From the NCBI GenBank assembly GCA_002392345.1, contig DGGU01000006.1, forward strand, positions 1-14,573: DNA of 14,573 bases, read 5' to 3'. The first letter of the stretch is position 1, and each line of letters begins with the position of its first letter. The position numbers and the translations under genes are program-made. This stretch comes from Lachnospiraceae bacterium UBA3866 (GTDB lineage: Bacteria; Bacillota; Clostridia; Lachnospirales; Lachnospiraceae). Shown here one piece after another: positions 6,559 to 14,206 of the stretch. The notes below the pieces were generated by a model, which saw only the letters and a program-made list of their open reading frames with translations, had not been told where the DNA came from and made no database searches.

Positions 6559-7497
6559 GTGCAGTTTTTACATTCGCCAATTCTTATAATTTGTATATTG
6601 ATAATTTCTCTTTTAATTATAATTTTTTTAATATCGTTTTATGAATGTAAGAACTATGAGATATGCAATCTGACAATTAATAATCATAAGAACTCTTTTA
6701 GAACTAAGATTGTTTTTTTGTCAGACTTTCATAATAAATTATATCCTAATGACAATAAGTCGCTTATAGATGATATTTTAAACCTAAACCCTGATTATAT
6801 AGTACTTGGCGGGGACTTTATAAATTATTCAGCTGTTAATAGTTTAAGTGAACGAGTTAAGTATAAGAATACATTAAAATTCTTTAATGACCTATCTGAA
6901 GAAGTTAAAGATAAAGCTAACGATTCTAACTTCAATTTGAAGAAAATGTATTTTAGTTATGGTAATCATGAACTAAGACTCATAGACAATATATCTAATG
7001 AAAAACTAAATGATGTTTATAATGAGTTTAGAGATTCCTTGATAGAGAATGGTATTGAACTAATTGACAACAACATCGCAATATTAAATGATGGCATAAC
7101 ACTTTCTGGGCTTAGTTTATATAAAGGTTATTATTATAATATATTTAAAACGGAAACTAATCATGAACACATTGATAGAGTTATATTAGATAAGTATTTT
7201 AAAAATCTAGATAGAGATTCATTTAATATAATTGCTTTCCACAAACCTGATTATGCAGAAGATCTTATAAATTATGGTTTTGATCTAGTATTATCAGGGC
7301 ATAATCATGGAGGTCTTATAAAGTTACCTTTTGTCGGATCGATAATCTCACCTGACTTTAGACTTTTTACAAAATATAGTTCTGGCCTTTATAAGATTGG
7401 CGATAAAAATGTGATTGTATCAGATGGCATAGGAGAGCATTTTATAAGAATTAGAGTTAATAATAGACCTAAAATTTATACAATTAATATTGTTTAA
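6559..7497 (+). CDS. Membrane-anchored metallophosphoesterase (calcineurin-like, YaeI/YkuE type)
   Basis: This is a 312-residue protein. An N-terminal membrane segment (about 7-28) anchors a calcineurin-like hydrolase domain, probably on the outer face of the membrane. Metal-binding motifs are in order: DFH (D56, H58), GGDF (D86), GNHE (135-138), the histidine in FHKPD (H228) and GHNHGG (247-252), all consistent with a two-metal active site. Relatives include UDP-diacylglucosamine or cell-envelope phosphoesterases, but the substrate cannot be read from sequence. The start is GTG 6559, supported by GAGGT (6548-6552) with 6-base spacing. It is first in the tight gene string and ends 5 bases before scpA. 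Its promoter is not obvious in the 31-bp gap and may lie within the divergent regulator gene. Confidence 0.88.
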   Translation: MQFLHSPILIICILIISLLIIIFLISFYECKNYEICNLTINNHKNSFRTKIVFLSDFHNKLYPNDNKSLIDDILNLNPDYIVLGGDFINYSAVNSLSERVKYKNTLKFFNDLSEEVKDKANDSNFNLKKMYFSYGNHELRLIDNISNEKLNDVYNEFRDSLIENGIELIDNNIAILNDGITLSGLSLYKGYYYNIFKTETNHEHIDRVILDKYFKNLDRDSFNIIAFHKPDYAEDLINYGFDLVLSGHNHGGLIKLPFVGSIISPDFRLFTKYSSGLYKIGDKNVIVSDGIGEHFIRIRVNNRPKIYTINIV

Positions 7498-7502
7498 TTA
7501 TT

Positions 7503-8291
7503 ATGGATAAGATCACATATAAATTAGAAAAATTTGAAGGATCACTTGATCTACTTTTGCATCTTATTGAGAAAAATAAGATTGATATATTTGATATACC
7601 TATTGCTATTATTACTGAACAATATCTTGATTATATATCTAAGATGGAAGAAGCCAACATGGATATCTCATCTGATTTTCTTGTTATGGCTGCGACTCTT
7701 CTTGAGATAAAGTCTAAAATGCTACTTCCTCTTGTTAAAAATGAAGAGGGAGAAGAGATAGACCCAAGGCAGGATCTTGTAGAGAGACTTCTTGAGTATA
7801 AAAAATATAAAAATCTTGGTATAGAATTATCTGATTATGAAGATTCAGCACCAGAGTATATGTTAAAACCTCCGACAATTCCTTCTGATGTTAGAACATA
7901 TATTCCAAGTATTGATTATGAAGAATTGTTGCAAGGCATAGATATCAATAAACTTAATGAAGTATTTACTGAAGTCCTTCGAAGAAAAAGAGATTCCATA
8001 GATACTGTAAGAGCGGGCTTCGGAAAACTTGAAAAAGAAAAGATACCTCTTAAAGATACAATTTTATATGTAGTTAGATATGCTAATCTTAATAAATATT
8101 TTAGTTTTAAAGACTTGCTTGAAGAACAACCTGATAAAACACACACTATTGTGGCGTTTTTGGCCATCTTAGAATTAATCAAGGTTGGCAGAATAAAAGT
8201 AGTTCAAGAAACAAATTTTTCTGATATAAAGATCTCTGTGGTAGAGGGTGCCACAGGATTTGTTGACTTTAATACTTTGGAGGATGATTAG
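7503..8291 (+). CDS. scpA: Segregation and condensation protein A (kleisin)
   Basis: ScpA is the kleisin subunit that bridges the SMC heads and binds ScpB in the bacterial condensin-like complex needed for chromosome compaction and segregation. The 262-residue protein begins with the family hallmark KFEGSLDLLLHLIEKNKIDIFDIPI (family consensus FEGPLDLLL, so Pro is replaced by Ser here). A helical and acidic middle follows, then a C-terminal winged-helix segment (THTIVAFLAILELIKVGRIKV, about 210-230) that contacts the SMC head. The length is normal. No Shine-Dalgarno is visible before the ATG, which lies 5 bases after the upstream stop, so translation may depend on coupling. scpB follows after 1 base. 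Confidence 0.96.
   Translation: MDKITYKLEKFEGSLDLLLHLIEKNKIDIFDIPIAIITEQYLDYISKMEEANMDISSDFLVMAATLLEIKSKMLLPLVKNEEGEEIDPRQDLVERLLEYKKYKNLGIELSDYEDSAPEYMLKPPTIPSDVRTYIPSIDYEELLQGIDINKLNEVFTEVLRRKRDSIDTVRAGFGKLEKEKIPLKDTILYVVRYANLNKYFSFKDLLEEQPDKTHTIVAFLAILELIKVGRIKVVQETNFSDIKISVVEGATGFVDFNTLEDD
8279..8283 (+). promoter_or_regulatory. Ribosome binding site that decides the scpB start
   Basis: GGAGG lies 9 bases before the ATG at 8293, within the end of scpA. An upstream in-frame ATG at 8248 would add 15 residues unrelated to the family and has no such site, so 8293 is preferred. Confidence 0.7.
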
Positions 8292-8292
8292 T

Positions 8293-9030
8293 ATGGGAAA
8301 TGAGTTAAGCTCAAGCTCGAATTATTCCTTGCTTGAGCAAGAAAACATTGTCGAATCCATATTATTTATGATGGGGGAATCTGTGTCTGTAGACACGTTA
8401 GCAACTGCTATCGAGTCTACTGTTGATGTGGCAAAAGATGCTGCAGAGAGATTATACACAAAGTACCAAAATGAGTACCAAGACAGAGGTATGAAGGTCA
8501 TCAAACTTGGATCAAAATATCAGATGGTTTCTAATAATAAATATTTCAAAAATCTTGTATTAGTTGCTTCTCACCCTCAAAAACCAGTTATAACAGAATC
8601 AATTCTAGAAACATTATCAATAATTGCATATAAACAACCTATATCAAAACCAGAAATCGAGCATATTAGAGGAGTAAAATCTGATTATGCATGCAATAGA
8701 CTCCTTGAATATGGTCTTATAGAAGAGAAAGGAAGACTTGAGACACCTGGTAGACCTATACTTTTTGGGACTACTGAAGAATTCATGCTAAGATTTGGCA
8801 TAGAATCACTCGATGATCTGCCTATACTTGATGCTACGAAATTTGCTGAGATAGAGAGTGAAGTTGAAAAAGAACTTACTGAAACTCTCGGTGAGCCAGT
8901 AGTCATAGAAAAAAATATATATACAGATAATAAAGCCGATGATAATAAGACTGTTGAATCAAATATAGATGATGAAACTCATGATACTGAAAAACTTGAT
9001 AACAATGATATATCGGAGGCGCCGCGATGA
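8293..9030 (+). CDS. scpB: Segregation and condensation protein B
   Basis: ScpB dimerises through winged-helix domains and binds the ScpA kleisin of the SMC complex. The 245-residue protein has an N-terminal winged helix (IVESILFMMGES, about 19-30, onward) and the signature second domain with LETLSIIAYKQPISKPEIEHIRGV (105-128), then LLEYGLIEE and TPGRPILFGTTEEF (151-164), ending ESLDDLP. An acidic tail of about 60 residues follows; such tails vary between species. The start is ATG 8293, chosen for the GGAGG at 8279-8283 and because the next Met upstream (8248) would add residues foreign to the family. It lies 1 base after scpA and overlaps dut by 4 bases (ATGA), so the three genes are co-transcribed. 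Confidence 0.95.
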   Translation: MGNELSSSSNYSLLEQENIVESILFMMGESVSVDTLATAIESTVDVAKDAAERLYTKYQNEYQDRGMKVIKLGSKYQMVSNNKYFKNLVLVASHPQKPVITESILETLSIIAYKQPISKPEIEHIRGVKSDYACNRLLEYGLIEEKGRLETPGRPILFGTTEEFMLRFGIESLDDLPILDATKFAEIESEVEKELTETLGEPVVIEKNIYTDNKADDNKTVESNIDDETHDTEKLDNNDISEAPR

Positions 9031-9560
9031 GTGAAGAAAAAAGGGTTGCTAGGTTTTCTAAAATCAGTTTGGCAAGCTTTAATAAGGATTATCAAAAAAC
9101 TTTTCCATCTGGACAAAAATACGGACTAGATGATATGGAAATAACTGCAGTGTATAATTCTATTAAACTGCCAAGTAGAGCAACTAAGTACTCTGCAGGA
9201 TATGACATATATAGTCCAATAGATTTTTCTCTAGATAAGAATGAAACTATTAAGATACCTACTGGTATAAGATGCAAGATGGATGAAGATGTATATATGA
9301 TGATCTTCCCAAGGTCTTCACTTGGTTTTAAATATCGCATGATGCTTGATAATACAGTAGGTATCATCGATAGTGATTATTATAATTCAGACAATGAAGG
9401 CCATATATTTATAAAGTTTACTAATCATGGTGATAGCAGAATTGAGATAAGAAAAGGCATGGCTTTTGCACAAGGGATATTTTCAAAGTATTATCTAACT
9501 ATAGATGATAATGTTGACATAAGCAGAAATGGTGGCATAGGAAGCACTGATGAAAGATAA
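9027..9560 (+). CDS. dut: dUTP diphosphatase (trimeric dUTPase family)
   Basis: This enzyme hydrolyses dUTP to dUMP and pyrophosphate, which keeps uracil out of DNA and feeds dTMP synthesis. The five dUTPase motifs appear in order in the 177-residue protein: SAGYDIYS (56-63), PRSSLG (95-100), GIIDSDYYN (112-120, with the catalytic Asp), GMAFAQG (144-150) and the C-terminal NGGIGST (168-174). An N-terminal extension of about 45 residues with the pattern FSKISLASFNKDYQKTF is characteristic of a subtype I know from clostridia. The ribosome site GGAGG (9015-9019) lies 7 bases before the ATG. The start overlaps the scpB stop by 4 bases, and the end overlaps the following lipoprotein gene by 11. 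Confidence 0.94.
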   Translation: MSEEKRVARFSKISLASFNKDYQKTFPSGQKYGLDDMEITAVYNSIKLPSRATKYSAGYDIYSPIDFSLDKNETIKIPTGIRCKMDEDVYMMIFPRSSLGFKYRMMLDNTVGIIDSDYYNSDNEGHIFIKFTNHGDSRIEIRKGMAFAQGIFSKYYLTIDDNVDISRNGGIGSTDER

Positions 9561-10143
9561 ACTATATAGAAAAATTATATTATTATTTTCAATTTTAATG
9601 CTTACATCTTGCTCTAATAATAAGATTTCTCAGTATAGAGCTTATGGTATTGATAATCTAGAAAATAATCATTATGAAGAGGCGCTTGAGTATTTTGACA
9701 AAGCAATTTCTCTTGGTAACGGCGAAGTTGGAAATACTCAGTATGAACTACTTCTCTATAAAGCTGAGTGTCTTTTTATGCTAAAAAGATATAAGGAATC
9801 AAAAAATATCTATGAGCTGTTACTTAAAATTGATAAGAATAATAAGTTGTATAATGAACTTTATAATAATGTTGGTTCAATTGTTAATCTTGTAGAATTT
9901 AAAAATGCCATTGATAATGGAGATGTTGATTATGCTGATGAACTTCTGACTGAGCTTAAAGTTAAAGGTTTCGAACATGAAAAATCAGTTATGTATAATC
10001 AAGGTGTCCTTTATGAAAAAAAAGGCGAATGGAAAAATGCTCTCAATACATTTAATTACTATATAAAACAATATCCTAATGATGAGGATGCACTTCATGA
10101 GATAGAATTCATAAGTGCACAAACTACAAATGTCAACTATTAG
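9550..10143 (+). CDS. TPR-repeat lipoprotein of unknown function
   Basis: I do not recognise a named family. The 197-residue protein begins with a lipoprotein signal: Lys/Arg-rich start, hydrophobic stretch 9-18, and lipobox L18-T19-S20-C21, so Cys21 should be lipidated and the mature protein held on the outer face of the membrane. The rest is helical with tetratricopeptide-like repeats: ALEYFDKAIS near 45-54, a second with YKAECLFMLKRYKESKNIYELLL (about 70-92), and a last with YNQGVLYEKKGEWKNALNTFNYYIKQYP (about 149-176). TPRs mediate protein contacts. The ribosome site AGGAAG (9539-9544) is 5 bases before the ATG. It overlaps dut by 11 bases and dgt by 14, so expression is tied to both. An extracytoplasmic scaffold role is an inference only. 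Confidence 0.85.
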   Translation: MKDKLYRKIILLFSILMLTSCSNNKISQYRAYGIDNLENNHYEEALEYFDKAISLGNGEVGNTQYELLLYKAECLFMLKRYKESKNIYELLLKIDKNNKLYNELYNNVGSIVNLVEFKNAIDNGDVDYADELLTELKVKGFEHEKSVMYNQGVLYEKKGEWKNALNTFNYYIKQYPNDEDALHEIEFISAQTTNVNY

Positions 10144-11152
10144 AGAAGAATTAGAAAAAATCGAAATTGAAACTTTATCTAAGTATGCCACTCTTTCAGT
10201 AAATAGCCTTGGCAGAGACAAAAAAGAAAAAGAGTGTGATTTGCGTACTGTATTCCAAAGAGATAGAGATAGGATCATACATTGTAAGTCTTTTAGAAGG
10301 CTCAAACATAAGACTCAAGTTTTCTTGATACCAGAAGGAGACCATTATAGAACAAGACTTACTCATACCTTGGAAGTGAGTCAGATTGCAAGAACAATTG
10401 CAAAATCATTGAGGCTTAATGAAGATCTTACTGAGGCAATCGCACTTGGACATGATCTTGGCCATACTCCATTTGGACATGCAGGGGAATATGTACTTAA
10501 TGAATTGATGCCAGGTGGTTTTGAACATTGTGCTCAAAGTGTAAGAATAGTTGAGAAGCTCGAGCGTAATGGCCAAGGGTTAAATCTCACAAAAGAAGTG
10601 AGAGATGGAATTCTCAATCATAGGACTAGCGGTTCTCCAAAAACTATGGAAGGCAAGGTCGTAAGAGTTTCTGATAAGATAGCATACGTTAATCACGATA
10701 TAGATGATGCGATCTCTGCAAAAATCTTAAAAGAAAGTGATATACCACGTGAAGTAACCGAAGTGATTGGAAGTTCTGTAAGGACAAGGATAGATTTTCT
10801 TATAAAAGACATAGTATACACTTCATATGATAAGAATGACATACTAATGAGCAAAAAGGTTAATGTTGCACTTAAAAAGCTTAGAGCTTGGTTATTCGAA
10901 AATCTATATAACAATAACAACAAGAAGAACATAGCCAAAACTGAAGAAAAGAAAGCTCAACATGTTGTTGCAAAACTTTATAATCATTACATTAAGTATA
11001 TTGATGAGTTGCCTATTGAATATAAGAATCTTATAAAAAATGGCGAGAAAGAAGAACAAGTTGTAGGCGATTATATATCAGGTATGACTGATGATTTTGC
11101 TATATATAAATTCAATGAATTGTATGTACCGGTTGGTTGGAAGATAAGATGA
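10130..11152 (+). CDS. dgt: dGTP triphosphohydrolase-like HD-domain protein
   Basis: Members hydrolyse dNTPs (dGTP in the founding enzyme) to nucleoside and triphosphate, adjusting dNTP pools. The 340-residue protein has the family opening CDLRTVFQRDRDRIIHCKSFRRLKHKTQVF and the HD metal site: H79 in LTHTLEV, H108-D109 in LGHDLGHTPFGHAGE and D182 in RVSDKIAYVNHDIDD. The length fits the roughly 340-residue Gram-positive type. The start is ATG 10130 (MSTIREELEKIE...), the usual N-terminus; a GTG at 10115 would add five unrelated residues. The ribosome site is weak, and the start lies 14 bases inside the lipoprotein gene, so coupling is likely. An Asn/Lys run (NNNNKKN) near residues 264-270 looks like a surface loop. 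It overlaps dnaG by 4 bases (ATGA). Confidence 0.93.
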   Translation: MSTIREELEKIEIETLSKYATLSVNSLGRDKKEKECDLRTVFQRDRDRIIHCKSFRRLKHKTQVFLIPEGDHYRTRLTHTLEVSQIARTIAKSLRLNEDLTEAIALGHDLGHTPFGHAGEYVLNELMPGGFEHCAQSVRIVEKLERNGQGLNLTKEVRDGILNHRTSGSPKTMEGKVVRVSDKIAYVNHDIDDAISAKILKESDIPREVTEVIGSSVRTRIDFLIKDIVYTSYDKNDILMSKKVNVALKKLRAWLFENLYNNNNKKNIAKTEEKKAQHVVAKLYNHYIKYIDELPIEYKNLIKNGEKEEQVVGDYISGMTDDFAIYKFNELYVPVGWKIR

Positions 11153-12915
11153 AGTACAAGGATGCAAAGGAAGAAATAAAAAATCGTATTAGTATCGTTG
11201 ATGTAATTAAAGAATATGTACCGTTAAAACAAAGCGGCAGTAATTGGCTTGGTATATGTCCATTTCATCCTGATAAAAACCCTTCAATGTCAGTAAGCGA
11301 AAGCAGAAAGATGTTTAAGTGTTTTGCCTGCAATGAAGCTGGGGACGTGTTTCATTTTTTGGAAAAATATCTCAATATAAGTTATTTTGATGCTGTCAAA
11401 AGACTTGCTAAAGCTGTAAATATCGAGATAGATAATGACTACCAGTCAACAGCTGAATACAAAAAAAATGAGGCGAGAAAAGAGGCTCTGTACAAACTTC
11501 ATAAAGATGTTGCCAATCTTTATTATAAATATCTCCATAGTGATGTTGGCAAAGTAGCATATGATTATCTTACTAAAAAAAGAAAATTGAATGATAAGAC
11601 TATACTAAAGTTTGGACTTGGCTATGCACCTAAGAATACGACTTTACTATACAATAAACTTAAAGAGATGGGATATGATGATGAAGTAATATTTGATTCG
11701 ACACTTTTTAGACTCAATGATGAAAATAGAGTAGTCGGTTATTTTTATGATAGGATAATCTTTCCAGTTGTTGATATAAATCAGCATATCATAGGATTTC
11801 AAAGTAGAACGCTGAATAAAGAAGAAGAGAAAACTAGAAAATATCTTAATTCAAAGACAACGCTTATCTTTCATAAAGATAATATGCTATATGGATATAA
11901 TATTGCTTTTTATTCTAAAGCAGATTATTACATATTATGTGAAGGCAATATGGATGTCATCACACTTTATCAGAATGGCTATGATAATGCCATGGGTGCA
12001 CAGGGCACAGCTTTTAATGATAAGCAGATTTTCTTACTTAAGAGAAAACCTAAGAAGATATATTTATGTGAGGATATGGATGATGCAGGAATAAAGGCTA
12101 AAAACCATATAGCAGATATGCTTCGAAAGCATAATTTTGAGACCTATATGATAGACCTAAACCCTGTTAAAGATGTGGATGAATTCTTAAATGACAGTCG
12201 ACTAGGGAAATCAGAATTTGTAAAGAGGATTTCAGGTCCTATTCCAAGTATATTGTATTATGCTATGACATCAAAACTTGGACTAGATTTAGATAATCCA
12301 TATGATTTTGAAAAATATATTGATCTTATAGTTACAAAACTTGTAAGCATTGATAATTCAATTGTTCGTGAAAACTACGCAAAGAAAATTGCTTTACGAG
12401 AAAATATAGATTCAAATAAACTCTTAAATCTTATTAGTGAACGTTTGAAAGGCAACTCAATAAGTAAATCTGACTTACAAGAAATTAAAAATGAAACTAA
12501 AAAATTAACTCTTAATGAAGACAGCGAGGAATTTAAACAAGAATCTAATTTTATCTATCTCATATATATCAATGAAGAATATAGAGATAAGATAAGAGAT
12601 ATTGTAAGTGCAGATGATTTACATTATGAAGTGACTAAGATTTTATATGAGAAGTATCTGTCTGGGGTTAAAATAGATAGTATATTTAGTGAAATCGAGA
12701 ATTATGATCAGAGTATAGTTGACACAGCTAAAAGAATTTTGACATATAATTATAATTATGATGAATCTAATACTAATTTAATGAAAGATACACTTAATAA
12801 GATTATTAGAAATATTAAAATCAATTCTATAAAAAGCACTCAAGGTGATAATCTTGATAATATGTATGAGACAAATATCAAAATCAAGGAATTGATGAGT
12901 AAAAAGTTTTTATAG
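11149..12915 (+). CDS. dnaG: DNA primase
   Basis: Primase makes the RNA primers for chromosome replication and is recruited by the replicative helicase. The 588-residue protein has the N-terminal CHC2 zinc-binding domain with C37, H40, C58 and C61 (ICPFH...FKCFACNEAGD). The RNA polymerase core follows, with the TOPRIM motifs EGNMDVI starting at E265 and the DMD acidic pair D309/D311 in CEDMDDAGIKA. A C-terminal helical helicase-interaction region ends the protein. The usual TOPRIM consensus EGYMD is EGNMD here, a mild change. The start is ATG 11149, overlapping the dgt stop as ATGA and preceded by GGAAG; a TTG at 11137 is less likely. The stop shares one base with the trmK GTG start. rpoD, the common next gene in Firmicutes, is absent. 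Confidence 0.96.
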   Translation: MKYKDAKEEIKNRISIVDVIKEYVPLKQSGSNWLGICPFHPDKNPSMSVSESRKMFKCFACNEAGDVFHFLEKYLNISYFDAVKRLAKAVNIEIDNDYQSTAEYKKNEARKEALYKLHKDVANLYYKYLHSDVGKVAYDYLTKKRKLNDKTILKFGLGYAPKNTTLLYNKLKEMGYDDEVIFDSTLFRLNDENRVVGYFYDRIIFPVVDINQHIIGFQSRTLNKEEEKTRKYLNSKTTLIFHKDNMLYGYNIAFYSKADYYILCEGNMDVITLYQNGYDNAMGAQGTAFNDKQIFLLKRKPKKIYLCEDMDDAGIKAKNHIADMLRKHNFETYMIDLNPVKDVDEFLNDSRLGKSEFVKRISGPIPSILYYAMTSKLGLDLDNPYDFEKYIDLIVTKLVSIDNSIVRENYAKKIALRENIDSNKLLNLISERLKGNSISKSDLQEIKNETKKLTLNEDSEEFKQESNFIYLIYINEEYRDKIRDIVSADDLHYEVTKILYEKYLSGVKIDSIFSEIENYDQSIVDTAKRILTYNYNYDESNTNLMKDTLNKIIRNIKINSIKSTQGDNLDNMYETNIKIKELMSKKFL

Positions 12916-13400
12916 TGGATTTAAAACTTTCAAAAAGATTGTCAACAATTATATCAATGTGCGAACCTTGTGACACTATTATAGATGTAGGTACTGATCA
13001 TGGCAAGGTTGCGATTACAATTGCCAATATGCATATCTCTAATAATGTGATTGCAATTGATAATAAGGCTTTGCCGCTAAAATCTTGTGAAGACAATGCT
13101 GAAAAATATCTAAACTATAGATCAGCAAATTTTAAAACTTTATTATCAGAAGGTTTAGATAAAGTAGATAGGAAGGTGGAATCTGGGATTATAATTACAG
13201 GTATTGGCTATGATAATATGCTTAATATCATAGCCAACATTAGTGATTATAATTACAAGTATCTTATCCTTTCACCTCATACTAAAATTACCAATCTAAT
13301 TCAGTACCTTGATAGACATGGCATAGATATTGTAGAACAAAAAAATGTCTATGAAGATGAAAAATATTATTATATTCTAAAAGGAGTTAGAAGAATATAG
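12915..13400 (+). CDS. trmK: Short TrmK-like tRNA (adenine-N1)-methyltransferase
   Basis: TrmK methylates N1 of adenosine 22 in tRNA using S-adenosylmethionine. The 161-residue protein opens with LKLSKRLSTIISM as the family does, and has the SAM-binding motif DVGTDHG (24-30), the acidic end of strand two in AIDN (47-50) and LILSPHT (117-123) in place of LILQPN. Two things are odd. It ends where the catalytic domain ends, lacking the roughly 70-residue C-terminal coiled coil of the B. subtilis protein. The family's AGMGG motif reads TGIGYD (95-100). It may be a minimal active enzyme or a decayed one. The start is GTG 12915, sharing its G with the dnaG stop, with no clear Shine-Dalgarno, so reinitiation is likely. 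nif3 follows with no gap, the customary neighbour. Confidence 0.8.
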   Translation: MDLKLSKRLSTIISMCEPCDTIIDVGTDHGKVAITIANMHISNNVIAIDNKALPLKSCEDNAEKYLNYRSANFKTLLSEGLDKVDRKVESGIIITGIGYDNMLNIIANISDYNYKYLILSPHTKITNLIQYLDRHGIDIVEQKNVYEDEKYYYILKGVRRI

Positions 13401-14192
13401 GTGAAAGTTAAAAATATAATTGAATATATTGAAAAAAGATATCCAAATAATTCTCAGTTAGATTTTGATAATTCTGGTGCAAATATAGTTAATTTTGATG
13501 ATGGAGTTAAAGGGATACTTGTATGCCTTGATATTACAAAAGATGCTATAGAATATGCGAGCAGAAACTCAATTAATCTAATTATATCGCATCATCCAAT
13601 TATATTTAATGAGATAAGAAATATTATAGATGACCCTATATCTAAAAGAATAAAACTATTATTAAAATACGGAATCAATGCTTATAGTATGCATACTAAT
13701 TTTGACGCTAATCTTAAGTATGGCATGGGAGTATTAGCTCAAAATCAATTATTTGACAAGAAAGAAATAAAAAAAGAAGATATACTTGAAAAATATAAGG
13801 TATGTGATAAAAACTATGGAATAGGCAACATAATATACTTAAATAAACCAAAAAAACTTAATACCATATATAACCTAATTTCAAAAAAGTTTAACATTGA
13901 TATAGAAAAAATGGTATTATATAGTGATAAAGAGAATAAAGATATAGAAAAGATAATTATTGTACCTGGAAGTGGCAGTAGTGATGTCGATTTAGTTTTA
14001 AATGAAGGAGCTGATCTTTTTATAACATCTGAAATCAAACACAATCAGATTATAGATTTATTAGAAGAAGGGATCTCCTATATTAATGCAACACACTATG
14101 GATTTGAAAAAATATTTATTGACTGTATATATAGATTTTTAAAATTAAAATTTAAATTGAAAATTGTAACTCATTTTGAAGAAAAACTATAA
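13401..14192 (+). CDS. Nif3-like dinuclear metal-centre protein (DUF34/YqfO family)
   Basis: Members form hexameric rings with a two-metal centre; proposed roles include GTP cyclohydrolase I FolE2-related or metal chaperone functions, but the true activity is unsettled. The 263-residue protein shows the metal ligands in order: HHP (64-66), D102 in HTNFDA, and H232/E236 in THYGFEK. The N-terminal block LDFDNSGANI replaces the commoner W-DN-GL pattern. It is the short form, like E. coli YbgI, without the PII/CutA-like insert of B. subtilis YqfO. The start is GTG 13401, immediately after the trmK TAG. The nearest good Shine-Dalgarno, AAGGAG at 13381-13386, is 14 bases away, which is long, so coupling to trmK probably matters. 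Confidence 0.9.
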   Translation: MKVKNIIEYIEKRYPNNSQLDFDNSGANIVNFDDGVKGILVCLDITKDAIEYASRNSINLIISHHPIIFNEIRNIIDDPISKRIKLLLKYGINAYSMHTNFDANLKYGMGVLAQNQLFDKKEIKKEDILEKYKVCDKNYGIGNIIYLNKPKKLNTIYNLISKKFNIDIEKMVLYSDKENKDIEKIIIVPGSGSSDVDLVLNEGADLFITSEIKHNQIIDLLEEGISYINATHYGFEKIFIDCIYRFLKLKFKLKIVTHFEEKL

Positions 14193-14206
14193 ATCTGGAG
14201 GAAATT

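Noticed and set aside
8248..8292. Earlier ATG for scpB at 8248
   Set aside because: It adds 15 residues read from the scpA end that do not match ScpB, and the GGAGG at 8279-8283 points to 8293.
8383..8396. Palindrome GTGTCT-GT-AGACAC within scpB, considered as an operator
   Set aside because: It lies well inside the coding sequence with no promoter nearby; probably chance.
10115..10129. GTG start for dgt at 10115
   Set aside because: The ATG at 10130 gives the standard family N-terminus; the five extra residues have no support.
11137..11148. TTG start for dnaG at 11137
   Set aside because: The ATG at 11149 forms an ATGA overlap with the dgt stop and gives the usual N-terminus.
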